A stretch of DNA of 64,000 nucleotides from NCBI GenBank assembly GCA_905215805.1, contig CAJMRL010000008.1, positions 1 through 64,000 on the forward strand. Direction: 5' to 3'. The DNA comes from an uncultured bacterium (GTDB taxonomy: Bacteria > Bacillota > Clostridia > UBA1381). This document shows positions 35,001 to 43,414 of the stretch, piece by piece. The notes under the pieces were generated by a model. The model was not told the origin of the DNA and ran no database searches. It worked only from the letters and a program-made list of their open reading frames with translations. Every line of letters starts with the position of its first letter. The stretch's first letter is position 1. The translations under genes and the position numbers were made by a program.

Positions 35001-36370
35001 AACACAAGATAACGGCTGTTTCCGAAATCGCCTGTAAGCGTTACCGAGGTATATCTTCCGTCGGAATTTTTCTCCCCATATTCAATCGCTATTGCCGGCA
35101 TAAGATTATTTGTCTTGCTTTCATTCACTCTCGCCCAGTTCTGTATAAGCTTTATCGAGTTTTCAGTAACAACGCCGTTACCGCTTTCTCCCTCATTTCC
35201 CGCAAGACCTATAATTGCGGAAGCCGCTACATCCTTAAGCACGATTCTCGATACCGGGATGCTTGTTCCGAAATCTATTACTGACGCACAGTTCGAGGTC
35301 TGTCCGCTTGTATATACCGTTGTTTCATCTCCGTCAATGAGCGTTCTGTTGCTCTGGTCAGCCCTTGACGCTTCAACAATATTCACTTCTCCTCCATCAG
35401 CATGCGTATGCTTATCCTTGCTTGCTATGCTGTAGGAATATATCGCTTTATCCGACATGTCGAGCTTATTAAACACGAGCGGACGCTGTGTCGGCTCTGC
35501 CGTAGGCGTTGCCGTTGGCTCCGCTGTCGGTGTTTCTGTCGGTTCTGCTGTCGGCGTTGCTGTTGGCTCTGCCGTTGGTGTTGCCGTCGGTTCTGCTGTC
35601 GGCGTTGCTGTTGGCTCTGCCGTTGGTGTTGCCGTCGGTTCTGTTTGCAGCGTTGTTGTCACAGTCGGAGTACCCGCCATTATATGCGTAGTATCATCCG
35701 CCGAGGTTGCATTGACCACAACTACATCGATATAGTCCGCCTCATTTTCCGCCTCCGTTACATCGAATGAAAAACTGATGAGCTTATCGCTTTCCGAGTT
35801 ATCGGAATCCGCCGGTTCGACCGCATCGAATACGCCCTCATTTCCCGACCAGTCATGCCCTGTAGCCTTTGATACCGCATAAGTAGTATCAACTGCCGCC
35901 GCGGTATTCGGAGTATGATTGTAATCGGTCATTGGTATATCCGCCGTCCAGTCGGCATACTCGCTGTTCAATATATATGCTTCAAATATTTTATTTGTAT
36001 TCTGTACCGAAAATTCAACATCGACCCTTTCTGTCTGCTCAGAATTAAGCTCAATTCTCATAAGCGCATATTCCCTCGCCGAGGTCTTCATCTCCGCCGA
36101 AGCTCTTGTTGAATATTCCGCCTGCTCAGGATCTGCATTATAGACCGACATATAAGTTCCGGTCAAAAGGTCAACCAGATATCCCGAGCCGTAATAGGTT
36201 TCTCCCGTTTCGGTAGCCGCGTGCGTCTTTCCGGTATGACAGCGCATCTGCCTGAAGGCCGTAACAGCCGCATCCGTATCCGCACCCATAGCAATAGGTG
36301 CGGAAGGAAGCATCGCGGTACACATAGCCGTAACAGCCGCAAGCGCAACTCCCCTCTTGAATCGTTTCAT
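29030..36370 (-). CDS. Giant multidomain SLH-anchored surface protein with multiple carbohydrate-binding modules
   Basis: The 2446-residue protein has a signal peptide (to about 29), an N-terminal beta domain, a Pro/Thr linker (about 243-300) of repeated PTATPTAE units, a discoidin-like domain (about 300-470), a second linker of PTSQ type (about 490-515), a CBM-like domain, Ig/BIG-like domains (for example QWSVTNTGSGVSIENGVLTV), a DNRLRE-like domain (about 930-1150), CBM4/9-like modules beginning MNGSFENTDD and LVNGDFSDYD, a glycine-serine hinge, and three C-terminal SLH modules (about 2250-2446). No catalytic domain is evident. It looks like a wall-anchored, polysaccharide-capturing scaffold. 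The gene starts 17 bases after the SLH-CBM gene with a GGAGGG site. Confidence 0.85.
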   Translation of the reverse strand: MKRFKRGVALAAVTAMCTAMLPSAPIAMGADTDAAVTAFRQMRCHTGKTHAATETGETYYGSGYLVDLLTGTYMSVYNADPEQAEYSTRASAEMKTSAREYALMRIELNSEQTERVDVEFSVQNTNKIFEAYILNSEYADWTADIPMTDYNHTPNTAAAVDTTYAVSKATGHDWSGNEGVFDAVEPADSDNSESDKLISFSFDVTEAENEADYIDVVVVNATSADDTTHIMAGTPTVTTTLQTEPTATPTAEPTATPTAEPTATPTAEPTATPTAEPTETPTAEPTATPTAEPTQRPLVFNKLDMSDKAIYSYSIASKDKHTHADGGEVNIVEASRADQSNRTLIDGDETTVYTSGQTSNCASVIDFGTSIPVSRIVLKDVAASAIIGLAGNEGESGNGVVTENSIKLIQNWARVNESKTNNLMPAIAIEYGEKNSDGRYTSVTLTGDFGNSRYLVFDGNGSSTKCGEIEVYYDGEPLPEPTSTPTPAPGQPTDQPTSQPTSQPSGYPENAIVIKDQPKAGTASTQSITADANGSKRDVAYSNGTGVWYIGTYEYENIDSIDLRLGLVGSDDGTVMPQVRIGYLPADGSVIDDNYVSNNSSAIRSSANQLAVIEGLTEPSAGASVGHQWLGALYTVTGTGISVDSADYAVFPGGNAKLGLGSVPLKTDEKLGKVALFVYTAATKCRATIDYAVVNEKVLTPTELRIDGEDKWIIRGDTASDYETSADAYKAVLISDIGTEMTLNSDYISWSVSGSDYISMKSPSGASSIMTAKQELPIGEHTITLKAEYEDEAGIKLEATKTITVEKRETSVPTQVNISGERSLSLLTSQLPYEVDYTAQVLDQFGMEMEDAVIDWSVSGDMIDGISIDNGKLTIGEDAASSVFTVTAKSAVNANASASIDVELVVSQYPSKLYPTADVLFRMNNTDTKNVSGPDIEIRNLENSDRGFSGGLKFDISTLREAIEEDYPINSISIRFTTSVSNDGNLVLKELSNDWDESNSTLNSFANKEEIINEAINSDTVIVSNDEEGAFTLNRMTKGKRIYDGERGDNESLSDWQTTLDIKDYITKWISENPDKNEISFLLMANYNGTTANTVFSKDIDTTYANYSTLITKFPELEGNLGELYPAIVVDYGEETVVISSEVDTLPIPAHDGANTTQLKAVHYNPFDDTSDENIIWSISKFTDENGNVSASADGVSISGDGMLSVTKDAKAGVVTVRAASSENSIVYAEKDITIAALTSQLMNGSFENTDDAMYPKNWTSYDPAIDDAHNGVVRYQMDQASETMLANIQKSNDIDGYLSGSHSAEDPTGLYGKKTVKLTGAHGIDKDYEGKIYTSNAANNSTDGGPDLRVTTGVTYWISQDYHLEEFYQLNPSSLVGPYVGYEGFQGTTGRSNQFSDNWYIKDGSASTAYTTNGYDTLRKQITIPQNIDRLRINWGLTGSEGSIYYHNFRMAPQGIDTSKTAVDGNNVLKVTGAMSWTSDRIAVIPGRNYTYKLSSMSEASASGAVTISFCDAQGNELSNENIESAYTNTWAEKSGNITAPENAAYAYVKLANGTGSGSIWYDNVIFTETTASVATYVTITGGNDMAVVPASGATANRYQYTARITDQYNNDYSGNVVWSLDKDYEGIEIMSNGALIVSDNAEAGTITIRAQAQENGEAYAEKIVTIVKQSEQGGSVELVNGDFSDYDTETLLPNNWTNSGREVSTANGSFDSGISGWKTNSTTYTVSDTSPVFTWDNEVDHTGNSGGSARIFNADRAQGSMQISQNVAISGGNLYNVSVWVKTDHVSQDSNVFASLIFYDSNGSTIEENKNLLVFYPQGDSYGNNTSDWVKLSGSIYANALAARLRIDLRYRGGANNQNGTVWFDDLEITKQAGMDINTTYNGSPSLLIAGYGEEDMDVSRTYGEKWDSDTITGITSGQTYSYSTQVQTFNANKGAYVMITYYDEQGRTLSQDKSEYVTDTGSEWSTLTGTSTAPLNASYAVMSLCIDGQGKAWFADASFTASTAAPNSIAISGADTVTIPSENQYKVVVYDENGAENDTLDIRMSAQCPDGVSFDEQTGILNVSASAKGNQEIIISAEYNGLSASKTVKTLEDATSLSISGSSRVTIPKSGSSTVTYSLLNQLGQKIDASSAQWSVTNTGSGVSIENGVLTVSRGATVQTITIQAEYNGMSAQKRVTLSNTSANTGSGGSGGGGGGVPGGSGGTGSSLSGSSTGTGNNAMGNFGTGGTGTDEETVTVTNDSLIPQPDVSYFTQGMENIGGFSDIADVTWAQKAIVAMSAVDIVNGREEGKFFPNDSITRAEFVKMLIGMLEYAGRIDTADAECSFADVPEDAWYYSSVAAAVKNGIVTGVSETEFAPDANITRQDMAVMIDRAAKAANISLSNGAELIFTDEAAISDYALDAVKAMSKAGIINGFEDGSFSPMSNATRAQATVMLYRVAGGEN
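35487..35645. repeat. Tandem repeat coding the Pro-Thr linker
   Basis: A 24-base unit (eight codons, EPTATPTA) is repeated about six times. Within it a 48-base block (35541-35588) is repeated exactly at 35589-35636, which indicates a recent duplication and likely length variation between strains. Confidence 0.9.
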
Positions 36371-36387
36371 TTTATATACTCCCTCCG

Positions 36388-38310
36388 TTAATCTATCTTT
36401 TCAAATGAAATATTTTTTACATTAATAAGGTAGGTATTGGGTATTTCCTTATCAGTAAGAATGAGAGTGTTTCTTCCGGCCTTAAGCTCCACCTCTCCTA
36501 AATCCTCATACACATAATATGCCCATCCGCCCGTCTGTGCAAATTCATGGTCAAATTTATTTCCGTTAAGATCAAACGTTACCGTTCCTCCTCCGGAATT
36601 AACATTCGCCGAATAATAAATCGTCATTTTATACTTGCCCGCAAGACTGGCGTTAAAATTAAATGTTATCTTCTGCTCCTGCCTGAAGTTTTCAATATAT
36701 GAATCCTCGCCGGTGCCGAATATATTGAGCATTCCTCCCTCAACCGTTGCCGACTCCGCAAGTATCCTTACCGTTCTTGAAACCTCTCCGGTATTATAAG
36801 TACAGTAAAGCTGAGGCGCCTTATCTCCGGCAACATAGCATTTTGGCTTATTCTCTTCCGTCAGTCCGTATCCGTCATAGTTAACGGTCGTAACGAAAAA
36901 TTCCACCATATTATTCTCATCCATATGCTCCTTAAGCTCATCAAGGCTTAGCTCAAAATAATACTGTCCGTTTTCCAGCTTTGCCTGAGCAAACGGCTGC
37001 GTCTTTTCCTCCGGCTCAACAGCATTTTCGCTGTCGCCCCATGTCGGAAGAATAGCGCTTATATTGTCGACCACGGAATTATATCCCGCCTTATCATCGG
37101 AAGCGACCGCGGAGCCGTCAACGACCTTCATATAAGAGGAATTATTCCAGTCCGTATCGCTTATCTGTCTCTCATACCAGAACAATCCCAAATCGAGGTC
37201 TCCCCAGGATTCATGATTCATTACAAGGCTTACCGACTGCAATTCGTCCTCTCTGTCCAAAATATCGGTCAGATCATATCTCATAAGGAAAGCGAAACCC
37301 TGCTGTCCCTGCACTTCCTCTGACATTTTAAGACCCGAAGCAGCGTCATCCTGCGTCATATACTGAGAATTCTTTCCATACAGACTGTAACTCATACTGT
37401 TGGCGTTATTTGTCTTTCTCACATGCACCGCCGCGCTATAGTGCGTATAGCTGTCTGCCGCGCCGCCCGACAGCTCCGACACCGCCTCGGGTATCTGCCT
37501 GCTGTCCGGATTTACCGCACGGTCTATAATACTTAAAATCTCCGCTCTCGTAACATTTTCAGACGGTCTTATCGTGCCGTCGTCATAGCCGGTTATTATA
37601 CCCGCCATATACGCCTTTACTATATAATCCTCAAATCCCTCTCCCGCATCGGAAAGGTCAGGTATAAGCTCCTTGTATTTATCAAGGTCACTCGGGAAAA
37701 ACTCGCTCTTGAGCGAATTTATTATAGCCTTTGCGACCTGAGCGCGCGTCATGGGCACATCGTAATCACTGTAATCTCCCGCCTCAAAAATACCGTCGTC
37801 AAGCATCTTTCTTATATAAGGCGTCGCCCAGTATCCTTCTGTAAGCTGGTAAAAGCTGCCCCGCCATGCGCTGAATATCTTTGCGAACTCTGAAGCTGTG
37901 ACCGGACGGTCCGGATAAAAATTACCGTCATCATAGCCGTCAAGATAATTATTATCAGTACATTCTACTATTATCTCCTCTGCCCAGTGTCCGCGGCAGT
38001 CGGGGAATTTGGAAGCATTGAATCCCAGCCCTCCGGCCGCTCCCGCTTCTCCGGAAACTATCCCCGAATTTATGCCCGTTTCATCATCAGTGTCCTCCGG
38101 ATTGTCCACTCCGGTATAATCCTCTATCACCGGAGGATCCGTTTCACTCGGCTCCTCCGTAACCTCCGGATATGGAGTTTCTTCTATATAATCACCGCTC
38201 TCCTCCGCCATCTCAGTAACGGAATCAGCCAGCGCCGCCGGAGAACACAGGCTGTATGAAGCTCCGGCAAACATCGCCGCACACAGCAGCATAGATATTA
38301 TTTTTTTCAT
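36388..38310 (-). CDS. SLH-anchored protein with carbohydrate-binding-type domains
   Basis: The 640-residue protein has a signal peptide (to about 28), an acidic low-complexity segment with TEEPSETDPPV, three SLH modules (about 105-280: FPDCRGHWAEEIIVECTDN, key DGYDDGNFYPDRPVTASEFAK), a DNRLRE-like beta domain (about 290-500) and a C-terminal CBM6/35-like domain (about 510-640; GKYKMTIYYSANVN, AGRNTLIL). No catalytic residues are apparent. It overlaps the end of paralogue B by four bases (ATGA). A surface-displayed binding protein for the same polysaccharide is the likely role. Confidence 0.8.
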   Translation of the reverse strand: MKKIISMLLCAAMFAGASYSLCSPAALADSVTEMAEESGDYIEETPYPEVTEEPSETDPPVIEDYTGVDNPEDTDDETGINSGIVSGEAGAAGGLGFNASKFPDCRGHWAEEIIVECTDNNYLDGYDDGNFYPDRPVTASEFAKIFSAWRGSFYQLTEGYWATPYIRKMLDDGIFEAGDYSDYDVPMTRAQVAKAIINSLKSEFFPSDLDKYKELIPDLSDAGEGFEDYIVKAYMAGIITGYDDGTIRPSENVTRAEILSIIDRAVNPDSRQIPEAVSELSGGAADSYTHYSAAVHVRKTNNANSMSYSLYGKNSQYMTQDDAASGLKMSEEVQGQQGFAFLMRYDLTDILDREDELQSVSLVMNHESWGDLDLGLFWYERQISDTDWNNSSYMKVVDGSAVASDDKAGYNSVVDNISAILPTWGDSENAVEPEEKTQPFAQAKLENGQYYFELSLDELKEHMDENNMVEFFVTTVNYDGYGLTEENKPKCYVAGDKAPQLYCTYNTGEVSRTVRILAESATVEGGMLNIFGTGEDSYIENFRQEQKITFNFNASLAGKYKMTIYYSANVNSGGGTVTFDLNGNKFDHEFAQTGGWAYYVYEDLGEVELKAGRNTLILTDKEIPNTYLINVKNISFEKID

Positions 38311-41300
38311 GCCTTCTCCTCCGTTTCGCGCAAATCCAAAATTATCGTTGTCAGCGGCTTCATCGTGATCTTACTGTTCACGTCCATCATGGTATCGCTT
38401 ACAATATCGTGCGCCTTTGCCACGTCCGCGCTGAATTCTATATTTACCGATTTATTCTCGTCAGAGCAGTTCATTATAATCACATACGGTCCGTATTTTG
38501 CGACATTGACGCGCCTTAAGCCCAAAGGAGTGGTCATATAGCCGTTGCCGTGTCCGCTCCATTGGTCGTTCATTTCATGCCAGCGTATTACCTGCGAATA
38601 TACCGCCACCTCACGGTGGTTATCCGCATAATATGTTCCGCTCGGCATAGTGCTTCTCCAGTCAAGCGTTCCGCGCACAAATTCGCCGTTATGCTGGAAT
38701 GAGAACGACTGCGCGACTTCATCTGAGAAAACATACTCTTTCTGTTTTCCGTCTTCGTCTACGTTCCAAGGCTCGTTCGGAAGATAAATACCTGAGCCGA
38801 GGTCGAATTTCGTTATATAAACTCCGTTATCCAAAAGCTTATAATATATTTCATAAGCCGCCTGTGCTCTCGACATGATATCGGTATATTTTATTTCATA
38901 ATCATTTCCGAATGCGTTATTGAGCCATCTCTTGAAGGTCTCCTCATCTATTTTCTCATTCGGTGCGAAGTTTGTTTCGTTAACTCCTTCTATAATACCC
39001 TTCCATGAAAGAGTAACTATAGCCGCCTCCTGCGGAATATCCTTTATATCCGCATAGGTCTTATATCCCTGCGAAGCCTTCTTTATATCATCGCCCATAA
39101 TATCAAAATTGAGTATCATATAATAAAGAAGTCTTCTGTCCGATACGAGCGAGCTTAAATACAACTCTCCGTTTTCTATAAACAGCTCCATCGAACGAAC
39201 CGAATCCTTTGAGCCGAAGCCTGCCGCAATGAAGTTGTTCCATGCCGCATACTCAACGATACCCGGTCCCTTATAGTTACGCGTATTGATATTGTAATCG
39301 CGTCTTAAAGCATTAAAGCCCTTGCTGTTCACTATAGTATCCGCAAAATAGTTCATCGCATGAGACGCGTTTATAGCCTTCTTTATAAGCTCCTCATCCC
39401 CGGTCATATACGCCAGATCCGCAACCATCGCCGCTCCGTGCGGTCCGTAGTTACCGTCATAAGCGCCGTCTAAATGTCCTACAGTTTCCATTGACAGACC
39501 CTTAGGCGATATCAGGATAGAGCCTCTCGGCGAAGCCACAACTCCGGTAGCCTCATACATTCTCTGCTTCAAAGCCTCATCGCTCATACAGCTCTCGGGG
39601 CTAAGTCTCTTAAGAGCCATCTGGTAAGCCACTCCGGATACCACGTTAAACAGCTCCTGATTTACCGCCGGTTTTCTTTCAATAACATTGAACATATAAT
39701 CCGACGCTTTAACATACATGTTTATATATGCTTTTTTTCTTGTGACCATCGGCGTATTCGGATTCAGATCGTCATCTATATATTCATCAAGGTATCCGCC
39801 CGCCTCGATAGCGTCCGCAAGCTCTGTATACACCTCGCCGACAGCTCTTGCTCCGGCATTGATACCTCCGTTTGCTTCCATTCTGTCCGGTCCGCCGATC
39901 CATGTCTTATAGGTCTCATTGTTCCAGCCGCCGTTAGAGCCTTGTGAGCGTACCTGATAATCGAGCCATGCAACGCACCGGTCAACTATTTCCGGATCCT
40001 GATAATGGTTTGACCATTCGCGGTTATACGACATAGCCATCGCTCTTATGCCCTTTTGATTCTCGCTGTTAGAGCCTATACATTTTACATAGTGGACGTT
40101 TTTCCAGTTTTCCCAAGAGCCGTGGCTGTATGAGTTCGTGCCCTCAAGCACCGCTCCCGTAGCTCCTTCGGGTGAACGTCCTGCGGCGACCGCCGCATCC
40201 CATTCGGGACCGTAGTTCTGGCTCTTTAATATCTCCTCTATACCGGCGTTCATTTCATTTATAATATAGTCGTAAGGCGAAAGACCGTTAGGCGAGACCT
40301 TTATCGCTCCCAAGTCATAGCGCTTTGTCGTTCCGTCCTTATCGTCCGCCATCTTTTTATACCGCGTATCGGTATGTGTTACAAGCTTATAGAGCTGACG
40401 CGAATATTCATAAGCCTCATTCATACCGTTCGCCGAATAAGCATTGGCGTCACCGCCGTGGTATATCTGAAAACGTACCTCGGTCCTGCCGTAGGTCATA
40501 GCCATAGGCAGACGGTAGGTCGCGTAGAAATACGAATCCCTCTGCGCCGGCTCGCTGTACATATTATCCCATACCGGCCAGCTCGTACCGTATTTCGCCT
40601 GCAAGGTACCGTATTCATCGTTTATCATAAGGTTTTGTATCTCCTTATTTTCAAACTCGCTTCCCCACAGCTTTACGGTTATGTAATTCATCTTCACCGG
40701 ATCTACCTTCATTGTGACCCATATCTTATCATCGCCCGGATACAGCTGCCGGTATGTATCGCCCAGACCGCCGTAGCCCGCAACGCTCTGTCCGGTATCC
40801 GCGTCATGCGCCGCCTCAGACTCCTCGTTTCCCAATATAACATAATCGAGAACATCGTCCGACGCTGATTCCTCCGCATTAAGATTTATATATATACTGT
40901 CGTCATCCACCTTATGTACACTCATACCATGATAATTTTCAAGGTCGGGCGTAGACACGAAATCCGAAACAAGCGGCTTTATCGCCAAATCATCGATAAG
41001 GAAAGTTCCGGTCGAGGCTCTTAGGCCTATATTTATTCGTATATATGACGAGCCGTCCGGAACAGTTACAGAGTAATTGCTCTGCTGCCAGTCCTTATCT
41101 GCGTCTGAATCGAGATAGGTTTTTGAGATATTAACGGTCTGAGTAGAAAGGTCGTCCGAATAAACTATGATATTTACCGACATACCCCAGGAGTTTGAAG
41201 CTCTCCTATAAGGACCGATTATCTTGTACCACCAGCTTACATCATATACTCCCGGCTTTACTCTGAAATATGAGCCGTTATAGTTATTGTTTATTATCTG

Positions 41301-42125
41301 CTGGTTGTTTTCGGCTGTTACGTTCAATGTATCCGCCTTGAACATATAAGAGTTGCTGCCGGAATGAGAGTCAGTGCTTGTAACTCCTATTTCCGCGACC
41401 GCGTTCGCCGATATACTCGTTTTCCACCAGTTTATATCATCGCCTTCCCAGCCGCATTCATAGCTGTCGCGTATATTTTCATCCTGTATCTGAACCTGTG
41501 TGACCGGATTTGAAAGCGCTTCGCTTTTACTTATCTTGTCTATCGTTACATCATCAAAATTTACCTGTCCGGTCGCCGATTTTATACCCAGAGTAATCTT
41601 GCACTTTGCGGCGTTGTCCGTAGGAATGATATAAAAATCATTTCCCTGCCACAGTGCGTCATATTCTCCCGCCTCATATTCCTTGGAGGCTATGTAATAT
41701 TCATATTTTGCTCCCGGTATCTCCGCTCCGCTGTTATCCAAAAGCGTATATGTAAAGACCGCTCCTCCGGTGCTTCCGTCAAGCCTTGTATAATCCTCGC
41801 TCAAAAGATAATATATTCCGACCTTATACGCATCGCTTCCGGTCACATCAAATATCTTTGCAATCGAAGCATATTCGCTCTGCTGCACTGTTGAGGTCAC
41901 AGCTTCAAATTTATATGACCTTTCTCCCGAGTGCTTTTGATAGCTGTCATAGCCGGATGAAACTCTTCCGTCCGTGGAATTTATTATCCAATCCTCCTCG
42001 CCTTCTTCAAATCCATAAAACGCGGCGCTCTCCGATTCTCCCTCAGCTGCCGACGCCGTCAGGACCGGCGCTGCCGACAGCGACATCGCCGCCGCCAATA
42101 CGGCGCTTATAAATTTCTTTAACAC
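38307..42125 (-). CDS. Large secreted protein, paralogue B of the putative polysaccharide-degrading family
   Basis: About 1272 residues: signal peptide (to about 27), two CBM4-like domains (about 30-205 and 215-390), the family N-terminal beta domain (about 420-610; LGNEESEAAH, GGLGDTYRQL, ITVKLWGSEFEN), a helical toroid-like middle (about 640-1020; KTWIGGPDR, GAYDGNYGPHGAAMVADLAYM), an SLH-like insert (about 1030-1110; GIIEGVNETNFAPNEKIDEE) and the C-terminal beta domain (YGPYVIIMNCSDENKS). It starts with GTG, supported by GAGGAGG seven bases upstream. First gene of the surface operon (promoter 42168-42196). Function unknown; a lyase or hydrolase acting outside the cell is inferred. Confidence 0.75.
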   Translation of the reverse strand: MLKKFISAVLAAAMSLSAAPVLTASAAEGESESAAFYGFEEGEEDWIINSTDGRVSSGYDSYQKHSGERSYKFEAVTSTVQQSEYASIAKIFDVTGSDAYKVGIYYLLSEDYTRLDGSTGGAVFTYTLLDNSGAEIPGAKYEYYIASKEYEAGEYDALWQGNDFYIIPTDNAAKCKITLGIKSATGQVNFDDVTIDKISKSEALSNPVTQVQIQDENIRDSYECGWEGDDINWWKTSISANAVAEIGVTSTDSHSGSNSYMFKADTLNVTAENNQQIINNNYNGSYFRVKPGVYDVSWWYKIIGPYRRASNSWGMSVNIIVYSDDLSTQTVNISKTYLDSDADKDWQQSNYSVTVPDGSSYIRINIGLRASTGTFLIDDLAIKPLVSDFVSTPDLENYHGMSVHKVDDDSIYINLNAEESASDDVLDYVILGNEESEAAHDADTGQSVAGYGGLGDTYRQLYPGDDKIWVTMKVDPVKMNYITVKLWGSEFENKEIQNLMINDEYGTLQAKYGTSWPVWDNMYSEPAQRDSYFYATYRLPMAMTYGRTEVRFQIYHGGDANAYSANGMNEAYEYSRQLYKLVTHTDTRYKKMADDKDGTTKRYDLGAIKVSPNGLSPYDYIINEMNAGIEEILKSQNYGPEWDAAVAAGRSPEGATGAVLEGTNSYSHGSWENWKNVHYVKCIGSNSENQKGIRAMAMSYNREWSNHYQDPEIVDRCVAWLDYQVRSQGSNGGWNNETYKTWIGGPDRMEANGGINAGARAVGEVYTELADAIEAGGYLDEYIDDDLNPNTPMVTRKKAYINMYVKASDYMFNVIERKPAVNQELFNVVSGVAYQMALKRLSPESCMSDEALKQRMYEATGVVASPRGSILISPKGLSMETVGHLDGAYDGNYGPHGAAMVADLAYMTGDEELIKKAINASHAMNYFADTIVNSKGFNALRRDYNINTRNYKGPGIVEYAAWNNFIAAGFGSKDSVRSMELFIENGELYLSSLVSDRRLLYYMILNFDIMGDDIKKASQGYKTYADIKDIPQEAAIVTLSWKGIIEGVNETNFAPNEKIDEETFKRWLNNAFGNDYEIKYTDIMSRAQAAYEIYYKLLDNGVYITKFDLGSGIYLPNEPWNVDEDGKQKEYVFSDEVAQSFSFQHNGEFVRGTLDWRSTMPSGTYYADNHREVAVYSQVIRWHEMNDQWSGHGNGYMTTPLGLRRVNVAKYGPYVIIMNCSDENKSVNIEFSADVAKAHDIVSDTMMDVNSKITMKPLTTIILDLRETEEKA

Positions 42126-42167
42126 TCAACCGCCTCCTCTGTCGGGTTTATCTGTTTTACTATAATA

Positions 42168-42196
42168 ATTTTAGCATATACATTTGCATATTTCAA
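42168..42196 (-). promoter_or_regulatory. Promoter of the surface-protein operon
   Basis: TTGAAA (42191-42196), 17-base spacer, TAAAAT (42168-42173) on the minus strand. The remainder of the 317-base gap to 42442 is AT-rich without an ORF. Confidence 0.7.
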
Positions 42197-42338
42197 CTTT
42201 GCTTTTTAACAATATGCTTTTAAATATCATAAATTGCACAAAACAAAGCCATTTTCTATAACATTTTATCATAAATCGAACAAATATAATACTCATAATC
42301 ATGACATCTCAAATTTAACCATGTCATATTTTTACAAC

Positions 42339-42422
42339 AAAAGGACGCTGTATCCCGGCAGCGATTTCGGATTTAAATATATTCATATTTAAATCGTCTC
42401 CATGCACGGACAGCGCCCTTTT
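42339..42422. terminator. Long bidirectional terminator-like hairpin
   Basis: AAAAGGACGCTGT (42339-42351) pairs with ACAGCGCCCTTTT (42410-42422) with one mismatch; the enclosed 58 bases contain a second inverted repeat (ATTTAAATATATTCATATTTAAAT region, about 42371-42394). It follows the AraC gene on the minus strand. Confidence 0.65.
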
Positions 42423-42442
42423 AATAATAAGTAAAAGCCTGT

Positions 42443-43309
42443 TTATAATTTTTCCTTATTTGTCTTTCTGTACTCTCGCGGTGTTATTCCGAAATGCCTT
42501 TTAAACACTCTCGTAAAATACGAGCTGCCGGAATAGCCCACCTCCTCGCCTATCGCCTGTATATCCTTATCGGTATAAATAAGATAATCCGACGCCTTTA
42601 TCATCCTTGCCTGCAAAAGCTTTTCCGAATACGACATGCCGTAATTATCTTCTATAAACCTCTGACACTGGCGCTTGCTCAGGCCGAGAATATTGCTCAA
42701 GCCCTCAAGAGTCAGCTCGCGGATATTAAAAATAAACTCCATATCCGTTATAAGACAGCATTTATCCTCCTTTTCCGCCTTGGGAAGCGGTATATACGGC
42801 ATTGAAACGCCGTATTTTCTAAGCAGCATGATTATTATCTGCTTAAGGTTATTTTCAATGCTTTCCATATAAAAGCCATTGTGTTCTATAAGCTCGCGCT
42901 CCGCGCTTCTAAAGCATATTTCACAATCCGTAAGTCCCTCACACAAAAAAAAGCTTTTTGATGACAATATCTTTGACAGCTCTCCCTCACAGCCGTCTTC
43001 CTCTATACGCAGTGTCATTTCATATTCATAAACCGAATCATTTTTGCCGCCGCTCTTGCGGTATATCAAGCCCGGTCCTGTGACGTAAAGCGTGCCTCGT
43101 TTAAGAGCGTATTTTTCATCTCCCACGTCAATCATTCCGTCACCTTTCAAAACATAATGGAGCTCATAGTGATTTTTTGCATGAGTTCTGCTGTAAATAT
43201 TTTTGCCCGACCCAACCTTATTAAAGCTCAGAACCTTTATTCGCGTGTGCCCTATATAAAAAGTAAGCACACTGTCTTCCAAATAATACTCAGCTTTACC
43301 TTGAGCCAT
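42443..43309 (-). CDS. AraC-family regulator with cupin-type sensor
   Basis: About 288 residues: an N-terminal AraC-type cupin domain (about 20-110; HAKNHYELHYVLKGDGMIDVG, key residues HYELHYV) and a C-terminal double helix-turn-helix (about 185-280; LTLEGLSNILGLSKRQCQRF, VGYSGSSYFTRVFKRHFGITP). The start at 43309 is chosen because GGAGG lies eight bases upstream; the earlier ATG (43336) has no site. Such proteins bind a sugar ligand and activate nearby glycan genes. It lies between the surface operon and the ROK gene, so it is a probable local regulator. Confidence 0.85.
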   Translation of the reverse strand: MAQGKAEYYLEDSVLTFYIGHTRIKVLSFNKVGSGKNIYSRTHAKNHYELHYVLKGDGMIDVGDEKYALKRGTLYVTGPGLIYRKSGGKNDSVYEYEMTLRIEEDGCEGELSKILSSKSFFLCEGLTDCEICFRSAERELIEHNGFYMESIENNLKQIIIMLLRKYGVSMPYIPLPKAEKEDKCCLITDMEFIFNIRELTLEGLSNILGLSKRQCQRFIEDNYGMSYSEKLLQARMIKASDYLIYTDKDIQAIGEEVGYSGSSYFTRVFKRHFGITPREYRKTNKEKL

Positions 43310-43414
43310 CTTGTATACCTCCGCCAAAATCTGCATGATATTATTTTAACACAAAGCAGACAAACTTACTACCTTATTTAATGACAGATATTTTATATTC
43401 CTGTCGTATTTTTG

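Noticed and set aside
35402..35770. Plus-strand frames rich in Cys/Arg or Val/Ala opposite the Pro-Thr linker
   Set aside because: They arise from the codon-repeat structure of the linker on the opposite strand.
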